Source of the DNA: Vibrio lentus
Lineage (GTDB): Bacteria > Pseudomonadota > Gammaproteobacteria > Enterobacterales > Vibrionaceae
Direction: 5' to 3'
Assembly: GCF_030409755.1 (NCBI RefSeq)
Contig: NZ_JAUFQE010000002.1
Span: 2,356,001-2,420,000, forward strand
DNA length: 64,000 nt
This document shows, one piece after another, positions 15,002 to 23,366 of the stretch. The stretch's first letter is position 1; each line of letters opens with the position of its first letter. The translations under genes were made by a program, and so were the position numbers. The notes under the pieces are model-generated. The model was not told where the DNA came from. It made no database searches and was given only the letters and a program-made list of their open reading frames with translations.

Positions 15002-16216
15002 TTATGAAAATATTTTTTTAAGCCAACCTTTCTCTTCTTGTTCTGGCGGAGAAAGGATATGAGACAAATCAATAATCGACCGTGTAATCGAGCTCTTTTT
15101 CTTCGATTCAACCAACGGCAAACCTAAATTGGCGCTCTCAAGAGCCACCTTAAAATCATTAGGCATTAAATGGATGTCATGCTTTCCAACGGTTTGTTCT
15201 ATGTCTGTTAGCTTGATGGTTTGTCGCTTTTCATAACGATTCACAATGATCTCAATTGAGTCCTGCTGCAACCCGTACTCAAACTTGAGCGTTCGAATTA
15301 ATCGATTACTATTTTTAACCGAAACCAAGGTTTGTTGAGCAACAAGTAACACCTTAGTCGCAGGAGAGATGGCCGATGCAAAAATATGATCCAACCCTCG
15401 AGAAAAATCGATAATAATATAGCGATAGAAGCGACGTAATACGGGCAGTAACTTCCCGATTTTCTGAGCATGTTCATAATCATCTGCGTTATTTTCATGC
15501 TTGAAACTTAAAACGTGTAACCCTGATGTGTGCTTATTCACCAAGCTACTCAAAGACATCTCATCCAAGTCATTGGAGCTATCGATAGCATCTGAGATGC
15601 TGTAGGTCGGCGTGATATTCAAATATTCAGGAATAACACCAAACTGGAGGTCAATATCGAGCAACAGCACCTCATTCGGATGATAACTTGCTATTTCTAC
15701 GGCAGTATTGAGCGCTAAGGTTGTCGCCCCCATACCACCTTTAGTGTTGATAAATAGGAACACTTCTCCGTAGCTCGAATTTTCGATTTTCTCCGCCGCT
15801 GTTTTCTTTAGTAAGGGGAGAAGACCAGAAATAGATATATCGTGAGACAGAAAATCCGAAGCACCGAGTCTTAGCGCTATTTTTAATGACCCATTGTCAC
15901 TTTCATCACCAAACACAACCAAAGATAAATCATGCTCTTCTAACTGCAGATTGTAGCTTTGCAAATCCACCATTTTCTGAGCCCAGCCACCGCTTGCTTC
16001 AACAAAGATTAAATCTGGGGCATCAATATTTTTCACATACTCTTCAGTCATACCTAACAAAGAAAAAGACTCAATATGCACGTTTCGACAACGTTTCAAT
16101 TGCTGTCTCATATGAGCATGAAAATTCTCATTGTTATAAATCAGCCATACATTCAAGTTAGTTTTAAGGCGAATCGCATCGTCTTCATTAGGTAAAATAT
16201 CAATTGCTTCGCCCAT
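15002..16216 (-). CDS. tadZ: TadZ/CpaE-like localisation ATPase
   Basis: About 404 residues from the ATG at 16216, which follows the tadF stop by 1 bp and has GGTGAG before it; a GTG at 16225 is less likely. Residues about 20-140 look like an atypical receiver domain. A MinD/ParA-type ATPase follows with the deviant P-loop KGGMGATT, where alanine replaces the usual second lysine, a change common in TadZ/CpaE. DIDLQFG and the later hydrophobic DFSRG segment fit the fold. TadZ places the Tad machine at its cell site. Confidence 0.9.
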   Translation of the reverse strand: MGEAIDILPNEDDAIRLKTNLNVWLIYNNENFHAHMRQQLKRCRNVHIESFSLLGMTEEYVKNIDAPDLIFVEASGGWAQKMVDLQSYNLQLEEHDLSLVVFGDESDNGSLKIALRLGASDFLSHDISISGLLPLLKKTAAEKIENSSYGEVFLFINTKGGMGATTLALNTAVEIASYHPNEVLLLDIDLQFGVIPEYLNITPTYSISDAIDSSNDLDEMSLSSLVNKHTSGLHVLSFKHENNADDYEHAQKIGKLLPVLRRFYRYIIIDFSRGLDHIFASAISPATKVLLVAQQTLVSVKNSNRLIRTLKFEYGLQQDSIEIIVNRYEKRQTIKLTDIEQTVGKHDIHLMPNDFKVALESANLGLPLVESKKKSSITRSIIDLSHILSPPEQEEKGWLKKIFS

Positions 16217-16217
16217 G

Positions 16218-16718
16218 CTACTCACCCTGTATTTGTTTCGGACATCTTGTCCTAGTATTTGAATTCGCTCTTATCACACCTAAGTTCTCAGACGGTAAAA
16301 TTGTCTCAAATGCAGGTGCAGCCAAAAAACCATTCGTTCCTAAAAAGCTTAGGTTACTGATCAGTTGAATGCCATAACCTGTCGCTCTTGCTCGTACAAA
16401 CTTAATCGCACTCAGGTTTGCTTCCAGATCAGAAGTAATCTCAGCGCCTGCAGCATCCAAATACGCAACCTCCAAATTACTATCACTAAAGCCTAATATG
16501 GGTATATCTTCTACAACAACCCCTGCAATATTATCGCGATCCAACACGTAACAAACGGTGGCTAATCTTGCTGCTTTTCTTGTCGCTTCGTTCACTATTT
16601 GCAGGGAAAATACATAAGCCCCCAAGGCGACAATCAAAAAAATCAGCAAGAATATCAACCAAGAAACAATCGTAAACTCAATGATGGCTAAACCGTTTTG
16701 TTTCTTGATTAACTTCAT
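16218..16718 (-). CDS. tadF: TadF/TadE-like minor pseudopilin
   Basis: A 166-residue protein with a short basic leader, then GLAIIEFTIVSWLIFLLIF, the pseudopilin pattern with a conserved glutamate in a hydrophobic helix. The remainder is probably periplasmic. The start overlaps the tadE stop as TGATG. Members of this pair are processed by the prepilin peptidase in Aggregatibacter; processing here is inferred. Whether it is strictly TadF or a second TadE is uncertain. Confidence 0.8.
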   Translation of the reverse strand: MKLIKKQNGLAIIEFTIVSWLIFLLIFLIVALGAYVFSLQIVNEATRKAARLATVCYVLDRDNIAGVVVEDIPILGFSDSNLEVAYLDAAGAEITSDLEANLSAIKFVRARATGYGIQLISNLSFLGTNGFLAAPAFETILPSENLGVIRANSNTRTRCPKQIQGE

Positions 16719-17146
16719 CAGAAAACCCTCATCACGGACGATACGCTCAAAGGAACCGATAAACTTTCCGATGAAAATGGTATAGATAAAAAGTGCGGAA
16801 CATAGTTGTAATTAACCGTTACTCGCACGTAACTATCACCAGAAGGAGGGGTAATTGTCACATCAGAAGTGACAAGGCTCGAGAGTATTGCAGTACCGAC
16901 TGTATTCTTCCCATAAACCACTATATTTTGAATTTCTGCAGTAGGCGCTACTGTTCCACCTTGCGTTCCATAAACCTCAGTAACCGCATAACGGGCCCCA
17001 TTTTGAACAGATTTGGAGATGATGTTGTAGTGGATTAAAATGTTTCCCAGCTCAAGAACCAACACCAAGAAAAAGAGTAACACCGGTGTCGCAATCATCA
17101 TTTCAATCGCAGCAAAACCTTGCTGTTTTTTGAATTTACTATTCAT
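16718..17146 (-). CDS. tadE: TadE-like minor pseudopilin
   Basis: A 142-residue protein with leader MNSKFKKQQG, then FAAIEMMIATPVLLFFLVL, a typical TadE helix with the conserved Glu. NGARYAVTEV follows as in other TadE proteins. It lies 2 bp after tadG, and its stop overlaps the tadF start. Confidence 0.87.
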   Translation of the reverse strand: MNSKFKKQQGFAAIEMMIATPVLLFFLVLVLELGNILIHYNIISKSVQNGARYAVTEVYGTQGGTVAPTAEIQNIVVYGKNTVGTAILSSLVTSDVTITPPSGDSYVRVTVNYNYVPHFLSIPFSSESLSVPLSVSSVMRVF

Positions 17147-17148
17147 AA

Positions 17149-18414
17149 CTACGACCCCTCTCCATCAGGATCCTTATACAACACAATCGTATATGGACCT
17201 TCAGTGGATGACTCTGAGCCACTAGCGCCACCAGCGACACTGCAAGAGTGTATAAATTCACCAAACACAGCAGGCGTGCCAGAATTGTTTGTTGGCGCTT
17301 TTTGCAATAAGAAGAAACACCCTATTTTCTCTACAGTAAAAGTGGTTACTCCACCACTTTTCCCTGAACAGTCGACCATAGGAATTGGGAGGATACGTCG
17401 CCATGCAGTGCCATCGGAAACGCAACCAGAACCGTTATTTGCAATGCATGCGTTTGTAGCGGCCTCATATTGCGCATAGGTATAAGAACCATCAAAGTCT
17501 ATATCGCCCGTTTTGCTGTCTATCGTAATTTTAGAACTAGGTTCTGCTGTTACGTAATCGGAAGGATAATCTGAACTCGCCAATCCTCCACCGTAATCAC
17601 CAAAACGAGTGTTCAGCCCTTGACCTGTGGGGCCAACCGTTCCTCCGGGCTTAGTTGTGACATCATCGCCAATCGCAACTGAGTAATCATAGTATCCAGC
17701 CAAAGCTTCTCTAACTGTGCTCCCTCCAGATCCAAAGTCCAGCAAGTGGTAGTTACCATTCCCCATCTGAGACAGCTTTTTGTCCCCGACTTTAAGCGCC
17801 TGAACACTACCGACTTCATAACCAAATACGTTGGTAATTTCCGCGCCAGTAGTATCGTGATAGCCATCTTCATTTACATCATTATCTGAGGTGCCATCAC
17901 CAATACACACTCCAATCGGTACAATGTTGTTTACGACTTGTTGACCAGAACTTGGCCCTGCAACAGCGGTTGCAGATACACTTTTGGCCAAGCCAAACAT
18001 CTGAATAAAGAATTCATCCATATCCAATGAACTGACATTTACTCGCACATAAACATCATCGTCAGCGCCGAACGTTGCCACTCCAACAAAATCTTGCGGA
18101 TCATTCGAGTACTCTACGGTTACTACTGCAGTCGAAAAATCAAATTCATGATTGCCAGAAGACCCCGCCATTGCATTTAATGTTGATGTAACTTCTGTTG
18201 ATACCGCAGTCTGATTTTTGCTGTTATCTAAAATCGTCGCTGCTGCTAAAGCCGCTGAATCAACCGCATTCTGTAGGCGAGTTTTATTCACTAGCATATG
18301 ATTTATATCCACCGCTAAGGCAGATACGGCTAGGAAAACTAACAGCGCAATGGTCACAAATATGACCACCAATCCGCCCTGTTTTTTAGGCATTCTTGAT
18401 ACTTGATACAACAT
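17149..18414 (-). CDS. tadG: TadG-like pilus assembly protein
   Basis: A 421-residue protein. A basic leader, QGGLVV and a hydrophobic segment are followed by AVDINHMLVNKTRLQNAVDS, the TadG-type N-terminal signature (putative Flp pilus-assembly TadE/G-like domain). The rest is glycine- and aspartate-rich, acidic and probably periplasmic. Unlike the paralogue at 26005-27387, I see no clear von Willebrand A motif. GGAGGT precedes the ATG. It is placed before tadE and tadF rather than at the operon end as in Aggregatibacter. Confidence 0.82.
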   Translation of the reverse strand: MLYQVSRMPKKQGGLVVIFVTIALLVFLAVSALAVDINHMLVNKTRLQNAVDSAALAAATILDNSKNQTAVSTEVTSTLNAMAGSSGNHEFDFSTAVVTVEYSNDPQDFVGVATFGADDDVYVRVNVSSLDMDEFFIQMFGLAKSVSATAVAGPSSGQQVVNNIVPIGVCIGDGTSDNDVNEDGYHDTTGAEITNVFGYEVGSVQALKVGDKKLSQMGNGNYHLLDFGSGGSTVREALAGYYDYSVAIGDDVTTKPGGTVGPTGQGLNTRFGDYGGGLASSDYPSDYVTAEPSSKITIDSKTGDIDFDGSYTYAQYEAATNACIANNGSGCVSDGTAWRRILPIPMVDCSGKSGGVTTFTVEKIGCFFLLQKAPTNNSGTPAVFGEFIHSCSVAGGASGSESSTEGPYTIVLYKDPDGEGS

Positions 18415-18428
18415 AAAGTACCTCCAAA

Positions 18429-18677
18429 CTAATTAAAGCTCTTTAAAACCTGGCTGCTACTTCCGGAGAGTTCTTCATCACCTTTACCCACATACTTATC
18501 GTACCCAGCTTGCATGCGCTCCCCGGTACCATCAGGTAAAACCTGCAAGTTCTCTTGAGTCGCATTAGGGTTATACGTTTGTTCTGCTTGCAGCTTAGCA
18601 ACCGACTGACCCAAAGGTGCGTCATTCGCGCAACCCGCTAATAGAATGACGAGAAAGACCATCATTGTTCTAATCAT
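18429..18677 (-). CDS. Small lipoprotein of the Tad operon
   Basis: An 82-residue lipoprotein: MIRTMMVFLVILLAGC gives a signal peptide with lipobox, then a short polar mature part. AAGGAG before the ATG at 18677 fixes the start, only 10 bp after the rcpA stop. A longer frame reaching 18800 would overlap rcpA and is rejected. Its place after the secretin gene recalls RcpB or a secretin pilotin, but I see no sequence signature for either. Confidence 0.78.
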   Translation of the reverse strand: MIRTMMVFLVILLAGCANDAPLGQSVAKLQAEQTYNPNATQENLQVLPDGTGERMQAGYDKYVGKGDEELSGSSSQVLKSFN

Positions 18678-18687
18678 ATCTATCTCC

Positions 18688-20145
18688 TTATAAATCATGA
18701 CCAAATGAACCTTCACTGCCACCATCAGTTGGCGCGATTCCTTTGTCTGAATTTGTATTGCTGCTGTCTTCAGAATCAGAAGGCTCAGCAATGTAAGCAC
18801 TTCTACCTAATAAGTAATATTCCAGGTCATTAGGATCTACAAAGGCATCAGTTGGCAGCGCGATTTTACTTCTATCCACCGGTTTGGCGAGTCGAGGTGT
18901 GACAAGAATAACAAGCTCGGTTTCACCCGATATGTATTCCTGACTATTGAAAAGCTGACCTAAAATCGGCACATCACCAATACCCGGCATTTTGTTACTG
19001 ACATCTCGTACATTCTCACTCAACAACCCTGCGATACCGATAGTTTGGCCATCAGCAAGCTCAAGCGTAGAAGATGCACTTCGACGTGTGATTGGTGGGA
19101 TAAAATAAGTCGCATTCGTAGAACCAGGATCGATAGTCAATGAACTGCTGTTAGCTATCTCACTCACATCAACCGCTAGGTTAAGATTGATTTTTTTATC
19201 GCTGAGTACGGTAGGTATGAATTTCAACCCGACACCGTATTCCTTGTACTCAATGGTAATTCCATCATCGTCGGGAACAGGAATAGGAAACTCACCACCC
19301 GCTAGAAACTCAGCTTTTGAGCCACTCAATGCGGTTAAGTTTGGCTCAGCTAATACCTTAGCCACGCCGTTTTGCTTCGCGACATCAAGAGCAAAAGTAA
19401 ACAAGGTATTACTATCGATGAAAGAACCTAAAATCCCGTAATCGGTAGAAGTTGGGATATCGAAAATTGGCGTTGCGCCCAATACACCAGCAGGGACTGA
19501 TGAAGCGCCCCACGAAAAATTAGAACCACTGGTTTGGAAGAAATGGAAGTTAGCATCGAACTTTCTCACTAAGCTTCGCTGAACCTCGGCTACCGTCACT
19601 TCAAGCATAACTTGTTGTGCGCCACCAATAGACATCAAGTTGATCACACCCGTTGCGGCTGCTTGCTCACTACCACTCTCTTTAGCATCATCCGCTGCTT
19701 GTCCTGCCGCATAAGTTTCGGCAATTCGCATCGCTACATTCATTTTTTGTTGATTACTGATTTGCCCACTTAACAGCAAACGGTTTTGCGCACTATGAAC
19801 CTCAATCGTCTCATCTGGAAGAAACTCGTATAGCTTTGACTTTAAGCTATTAAGATCATGGGTAACTTCGATGTTAATCGACTCAATCAACTGACCTCGC
19901 GAATCCCAAGCCATCAAATTTGTCGCCCCTAATTTTTTACCAATTAAGAACAACTCATTAGATTTCAAAATCACAATATCTAAGACTTCAGGATCACCAA
20001 GAGAAACCTTCGCCGCTTTTCCCGACAGCACCACATGCGTAGATTTGTGATGTGGAACCGTGACCGTTTTTCCCGTCTGCAGAGCAGCAACACTGGCTGC
20101 CGAAAAACAAATCAGGCTAAAAACACACGCTAATAATATTTTCAT
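18688..20145 (-). CDS. rcpA: RcpA/CpaC outer-membrane secretin
   Basis: A 485-residue secretin with a cleavable signal (ending near SVAAL). An N-terminal pilus-secretin domain includes LSGKAAKVSLGDPEVLDI. A BON-like or N-domain region follows, then the secretin barrel with VAKVLAEPNLTALSGSKAEF, GEFPIPVP and the late VPILGQLFNS motif. It forms the pore through which the Flp pilus leaves. GAGGTGAG before the ATG supports the start. Confidence 0.95.
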   Translation of the reverse strand: MKILLACVFSLICFSAASVAALQTGKTVTVPHHKSTHVVLSGKAAKVSLGDPEVLDIVILKSNELFLIGKKLGATNLMAWDSRGQLIESINIEVTHDLNSLKSKLYEFLPDETIEVHSAQNRLLLSGQISNQQKMNVAMRIAETYAAGQAADDAKESGSEQAAATGVINLMSIGGAQQVMLEVTVAEVQRSLVRKFDANFHFFQTSGSNFSWGASSVPAGVLGATPIFDIPTSTDYGILGSFIDSNTLFTFALDVAKQNGVAKVLAEPNLTALSGSKAEFLAGGEFPIPVPDDDGITIEYKEYGVGLKFIPTVLSDKKINLNLAVDVSEIANSSSLTIDPGSTNATYFIPPITRRSASSTLELADGQTIGIAGLLSENVRDVSNKMPGIGDVPILGQLFNSQEYISGETELVILVTPRLAKPVDRSKIALPTDAFVDPNDLEYYLLGRSAYIAEPSDSEDSSNTNSDKGIAPTDGGSEGSFGHDL

Positions 20146-20153
20146 ATCTCACC

Positions 20154-20903
20154 TCAATCCTTGACGCGCACACTAGATGTTTCTGTACCTTTGATAATGG
20201 TGACACTTGGTCTAGGCACATATCGACGAACCACTTTTTTCTCTACTTCATGTGGATTTCTCAAGGTCAGCTGAATACTACCTTTGCTTTTAGCCGTGAG
20301 GAGTTTCTCAGCCTCTTTTGGCGTCATCTCAAGTGTTACCGCACGAACGATAATCGGACTGTTCTCTTTCGTTTTAGCCGTTTGGTCTACAGCCAAAACC
20401 TTAATGTCTTTTAATACCGTTTGAGTCGCTGCGGAATTTTTTCCGTAAGAAACAGTATTGAGAATATCAACCTTATTCCCCGGTAATAAGAAACCAGCCA
20501 CACCAATAACATCATCAACACGTATCGTTACTGCACGTTTATTTTCAGGAATAAGAGCAGCAAGTGTTGACCCTTCTCCTGGCACAGTAAAACGTAACTT
20601 ATGAAGTACCTCTCCGGCATAAATGGTATTGGCGACTACTTTGCCGAGCAGTTCTGTTTTATCCGAATAGTTGTTTTCATTGATCCAATCAACTTCCATC
20701 AACTTGGTTGTTAAATATTGCTCTTCAATTATGGTTCCAGCTTCAATTTCTTGAGATGCCACTACAACCGGATGACGCTCAACTTGCTCGACTTCAATCG
20801 TCGGTTGAACTTGATTGTCCATCCATTGTTTAGCGAAAAATACAGCGGCTAAACCGAATACTACGGACAGTAAAAACAGTAGGAAAACTTGACTCTTATT
20901 CAT
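20154..20903 (-). CDS. rcpC: RcpC/CpaB pilus assembly protein with SAF domain
   Basis: About 249 residues. One N-terminal membrane anchor is followed by a SAF domain (VVASQEIEAGTIIEEQYL) and the CpaB signature AVTIRVDDVIGVAGFLLPGN. It probably lines or stabilises the secretin channel in the periplasm. The ATG at 20903 overlaps the end of the ATPase gene by 8 bp, indicating coupled translation; the longer frame would add seven residues. Confidence 0.92.
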   Translation of the reverse strand: MNKSQVFLLFLLSVVFGLAAVFFAKQWMDNQVQPTIEVEQVERHPVVVASQEIEAGTIIEEQYLTTKLMEVDWINENNYSDKTELLGKVVANTIYAGEVLHKLRFTVPGEGSTLAALIPENKRAVTIRVDDVIGVAGFLLPGNKVDILNTVSYGKNSAATQTVLKDIKVLAVDQTAKTKENSPIIVRAVTLEMTPKEAEKLLTAKSKGSIQLTLRNPHEVEKKVVRRYVPRPSVTIIKGTETSSVRVKD

Positions 20904-22245
20904 TATTCTCTTCCTCGTGTCCATCAGAGGTAAAATAGACTTTCCATGCCATGGCTAGAATGTCGAATGTGATAACGGGTGGGAGTTGCTCAAACGAAAG
21001 AATGTCTTTGCTAATACCAACAAGGTCTTTCGGTAAACAAGGGAAAAGCGGTACTTTGTGCAGCGTATGCATTTGAGACAAACGCTCAAAGAAACCATCT
21101 TGCAGCTCTATATCTTTATCAACAGTTACGCTCACCCACAGAGCTTCATAATCTTGCTGATTCAGAGGCTTGAATTCTATTTTGTAGCCCAAGCGACGCA
21201 GAAAGGCAGGGTCACTGATCTTTTCAGGATTCAAATTGGTAGAAAATGCGAGCGTTAAAACGAATGGCATGGTGATCTGTTGTCCATTCGGTAATGACAG
21301 GTGATCAAAGAAGTATTCCATTGGTACGATCCAGCGGTTGAGCAAAGCATCCACCGGCATGGGTTGGCGCCCCAGATCATCAATAACAAAAATGCCGTTA
21401 TTAGCCATCATTTGTAAAGGTGCTAACCAAACGCGATTGTGCTCGGAGTGATTTACCTCAAGCATATCCATGGTGAGCTCTCCACCCACTTGGATATTAG
21501 GACGTTCACAATTGAGCCATCGCTTATCGTATTGATCTCGGAGTGAAACAGTTTGCTCACTACCATTACGATCTAACGGGGTATGATGTTGCGCTGAAAA
21601 AACCTTAATAACATTTCCTAGCGCATAAACGGCATAGGGGATAAAAACTGAAGTATGAAGCGCATTTACGATACGAGACGCAACAAAAGTCTTACCTGTA
21701 CCAGCGTGCCCATACAACAACAGCGCCCTACCCGAGTTTATTGCCGGCCCTAACACGGAGATCATTTTTTGTACGCCGTAAACATCACTCAATGCAGCTT
21801 CCACATCAGGGCGAGTAACAAGCTCTGCCCTTAAATCTTGTTGCTCTACAATTTCAGTATATTGTTTGAGAGAAACAGGAACTGGACCTAAATAAGCATC
21901 TCGTTTGAACGCAAGGTCGGCCTCTTCTAAGCCTTTTTCTGACAAGGAATAACGCACATGACTATGAGAAGACGACTCCAAAGACAAAGTAGAAGTAGGT
22001 TGGAATACTTCGATAAGGGATTTATTTCTGAGTACCGCAAGTCCGTTTTCAACAATATGTGTCACTACACACAAATAGTTAGAAAGTTCCAGCACATCAG
22101 ATTTAGGGTAAGCGGATAAGTGCTTGAGCAACAAGTTTTCAACAACAACCTCAGGAACACCAAGCATTTCAATGGAAGTCGGAACCACAGGAGCTGATAT
22201 TTGAGGCTTTAAATTGCTCGGGGAAGGTATCCCTCTCATATCCAT
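20896..22245 (-). CDS. AAA ATPase with N-terminal helix-turn-helix-like region, embedded in the Tad operon
   Basis: About 449 residues. Residues 30-90 look like a winged-helix module. Then come Walker A LLYGHAGTGKTFVA, Walker B GIFVIDDLGRQP and an arginine-finger-like DPAFLRRLGYKIEF, as in MoxR/YifB-like AAA proteins. It is not part of the textbook flp-rcp-tad set, and its role in pilus biogenesis is unknown. GGAGAGG before the ATG at 22245 decides the start; an earlier ATG at 22263 would lie upstream of that site. It lies between tadV and rcpC and overlaps rcpC by 8 bp. Confidence 0.85.
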   Translation of the reverse strand: MDMRGIPSPSNLKPQISAPVVPTSIEMLGVPEVVVENLLLKHLSAYPKSDVLELSNYLCVVTHIVENGLAVLRNKSLIEVFQPTSTLSLESSSHSHVRYSLSEKGLEEADLAFKRDAYLGPVPVSLKQYTEIVEQQDLRAELVTRPDVEAALSDVYGVQKMISVLGPAINSGRALLLYGHAGTGKTFVASRIVNALHTSVFIPYAVYALGNVIKVFSAQHHTPLDRNGSEQTVSLRDQYDKRWLNCERPNIQVGGELTMDMLEVNHSEHNRVWLAPLQMMANNGIFVIDDLGRQPMPVDALLNRWIVPMEYFFDHLSLPNGQQITMPFVLTLAFSTNLNPEKISDPAFLRRLGYKIEFKPLNQQDYEALWVSVTVDKDIELQDGFFERLSQMHTLHKVPLFPCLPKDLVGISKDILSFEQLPPVITFDILAMAWKVYFTSDGHEEENNE

Positions 22246-22284
22246 ATGTCCTCTCCAACACATCGACTAGTGAATTAGTTTGAT

Positions 22285-22815
22285 CTATGTAAAATAACTG
22301 TACATCGCTAAACCTATTACAACTGAAGGAGCAAATGGCATGGTTACTTTATTTGAGTAACGAGAATGCACAACAGGTTCACCTTTAATATCAGGTGATA
22401 TCCCGCTAACTAGCATTAGTTTTTCTTCAAAGTATCGTCTAACTGTCATCTCACTATTATTGGCTCGATTATAAAGTAAATATAATGTTCCTATTATTCC
22501 GGCAGCGATGAGTATGTAATAAGACACATCAAGCAATGAGCCCCACCCAATATACAACCCAATAACACCTAATAATTTTACATCCCCTGCAGACATGGCC
22601 CTCAGAAAATAAAAAATCAAACCTGAACAGAAAAGAACCACAGCACCTATTAATGACGCAACCAATGCATCTAAAGAAAACCCACTATTTAACACTGATA
22701 AAAAGTATAAAAACAAAAATAAAAACAGTACCTTATTTGGTATACGATGTTTCTCAACATCGTATACCGAAACAATAATAAGCAATGCCCAGAACACTAA
22801 AGATTCACTTATCAT
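22285..22815 (-). CDS. tadV: TadV/CpaA prepilin peptidase
   Basis: About 176 residues, all membrane-spanning. The two aspartates of the A24 aspartic peptidase family are visible in VSVYDVEKHRIPN and in MSAGDVKLLGVIG (GDxK form). It is the short type lacking the methyltransferase domain, as is usual for TadV. It should cleave the Flp and TadE/F leaders. The ATG at 22815 follows the flp2 stop by 4 bp. Confidence 0.92.
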   Translation of the reverse strand: MISESLVFWALLIIVSVYDVEKHRIPNKVLFLFLFLYFLSVLNSGFSLDALVASLIGAVVLFCSGLIFYFLRAMSAGDVKLLGVIGLYIGWGSLLDVSYYILIAAGIIGTLYLLYNRANNSEMTVRRYFEEKLMLVSGISPDIKGEPVVHSRYSNKVTMPFAPSVVIGLAMYSYFT

Positions 22816-22819
22816 TAAT

Positions 22820-22972
22820 TTAGATACCCGCCACAATAGAAAGAAACTTACTGATTAGAGCAGTTGCTATTCCTGAAAAGATTATCCAAGCGAGGATGAC
22901 AAGTGAAGCAGCTCCAATGACATATTCCACCACAGTTAATCCTTTCTGACGCCCCACTCTTTTAAGGTTCAT
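22820..22972 (-). CDS. flp2: Second Flp-type major pilin
   Basis: About 50 residues from the ATG at 22972 (MNLKRVGRQKG). The prepilin site QKG/LTVVEYVIGAASLV shows the Gly cleavage residue and the Glu-Tyr pair at mature positions 5-6, diagnostic of Flp pilins. The mature pilin is very short and mostly a hydrophobic helix. It begins 13 bp after flp1 stops. An upstream in-frame start at 23017 would overlap flp1. Confidence 0.88.
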   Translation of the reverse strand: MNLKRVGRQKGLTVVEYVIGAASLVILAWIIFSGIATALISKFLSIVAGI

Positions 22973-22985
22973 TTTTGGTAGGCTC

Positions 22986-23174
22986 TTATGAGGAGCTAGT
23001 CGTACTAATTTGATCAACGATTGTACTTAGTTTCGTTGATAGCGCAGTACCAATACCAGTAAATATTGTCGTTAACCCCAATACGAGCATAGCTGCACCA
23101 ATTACGTATTCAATGACAGTAAGACCTTCTTCATCATTCATGAATTCTTTACAATTTTTCAAAAACTTACTCAT
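22986..23174 (-). CDS. flp1: Flp-type major pilin
   Basis: A 62-residue prepilin: an acidic leader ending DEEG, then LTVIEYVIGAAMLVLG with the EY motif at mature positions 5-6, and a polar Ser/Thr-rich tail (DQISTTSSS). AAGGAGAG before the ATG is strong, as suits the major subunit. First gene of the main Tad operon, divergent from the AraC regulator. Confidence 0.92.
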   Translation of the reverse strand: MSKFLKNCKEFMNDEEGLTVIEYVIGAAMLVLGLTTIFTGIGTALSTKLSTIVDQISTTSSS

Positions 23175-23196
23175 GAGAATCTCTCCTTGATTTACA

Positions 23197-23218
23197 TTAC
23201 AGGTTTATTTACCTGTAA
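23197..23218 (-). promoter_or_regulatory. Perfect 8-bp inverted repeat in the flp1 leader
   Basis: Arms TTACAGGT and ACCTGTAA with a 6-nt spacer, ending 22 bp before the flp1 start codon. It could be an operator or an mRNA hairpin near the ribosome site. Confidence 0.45.
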
Positions 23219-23366
23219 ACTAAATCTAGAGCTGAACAATATATTCGGTTAGGATTTTCTTGCCATTTACTTGCACTTTTTTGTGGTGCTTCTAATCTAT
23301 TTAATAAATACCATTTTTACATTTATTTCTTACTGTTTATTTTGATATGACACAGGTTCAATACCC

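Noticed and set aside
18678..18800. N-terminal extension of the small Tad lipoprotein
   Set aside because: It would overlap rcpA by more than 100 bp and would bury the signal peptide; the AAGGAG-preceded ATG at 18677 is better.
23260..23277. Sigma-54-like element (TTGCCA-N5-TTGCA) before the AraC gene
   Set aside because: The -24 GG is missing; only the -12 part matches, so chance similarity is more likely.
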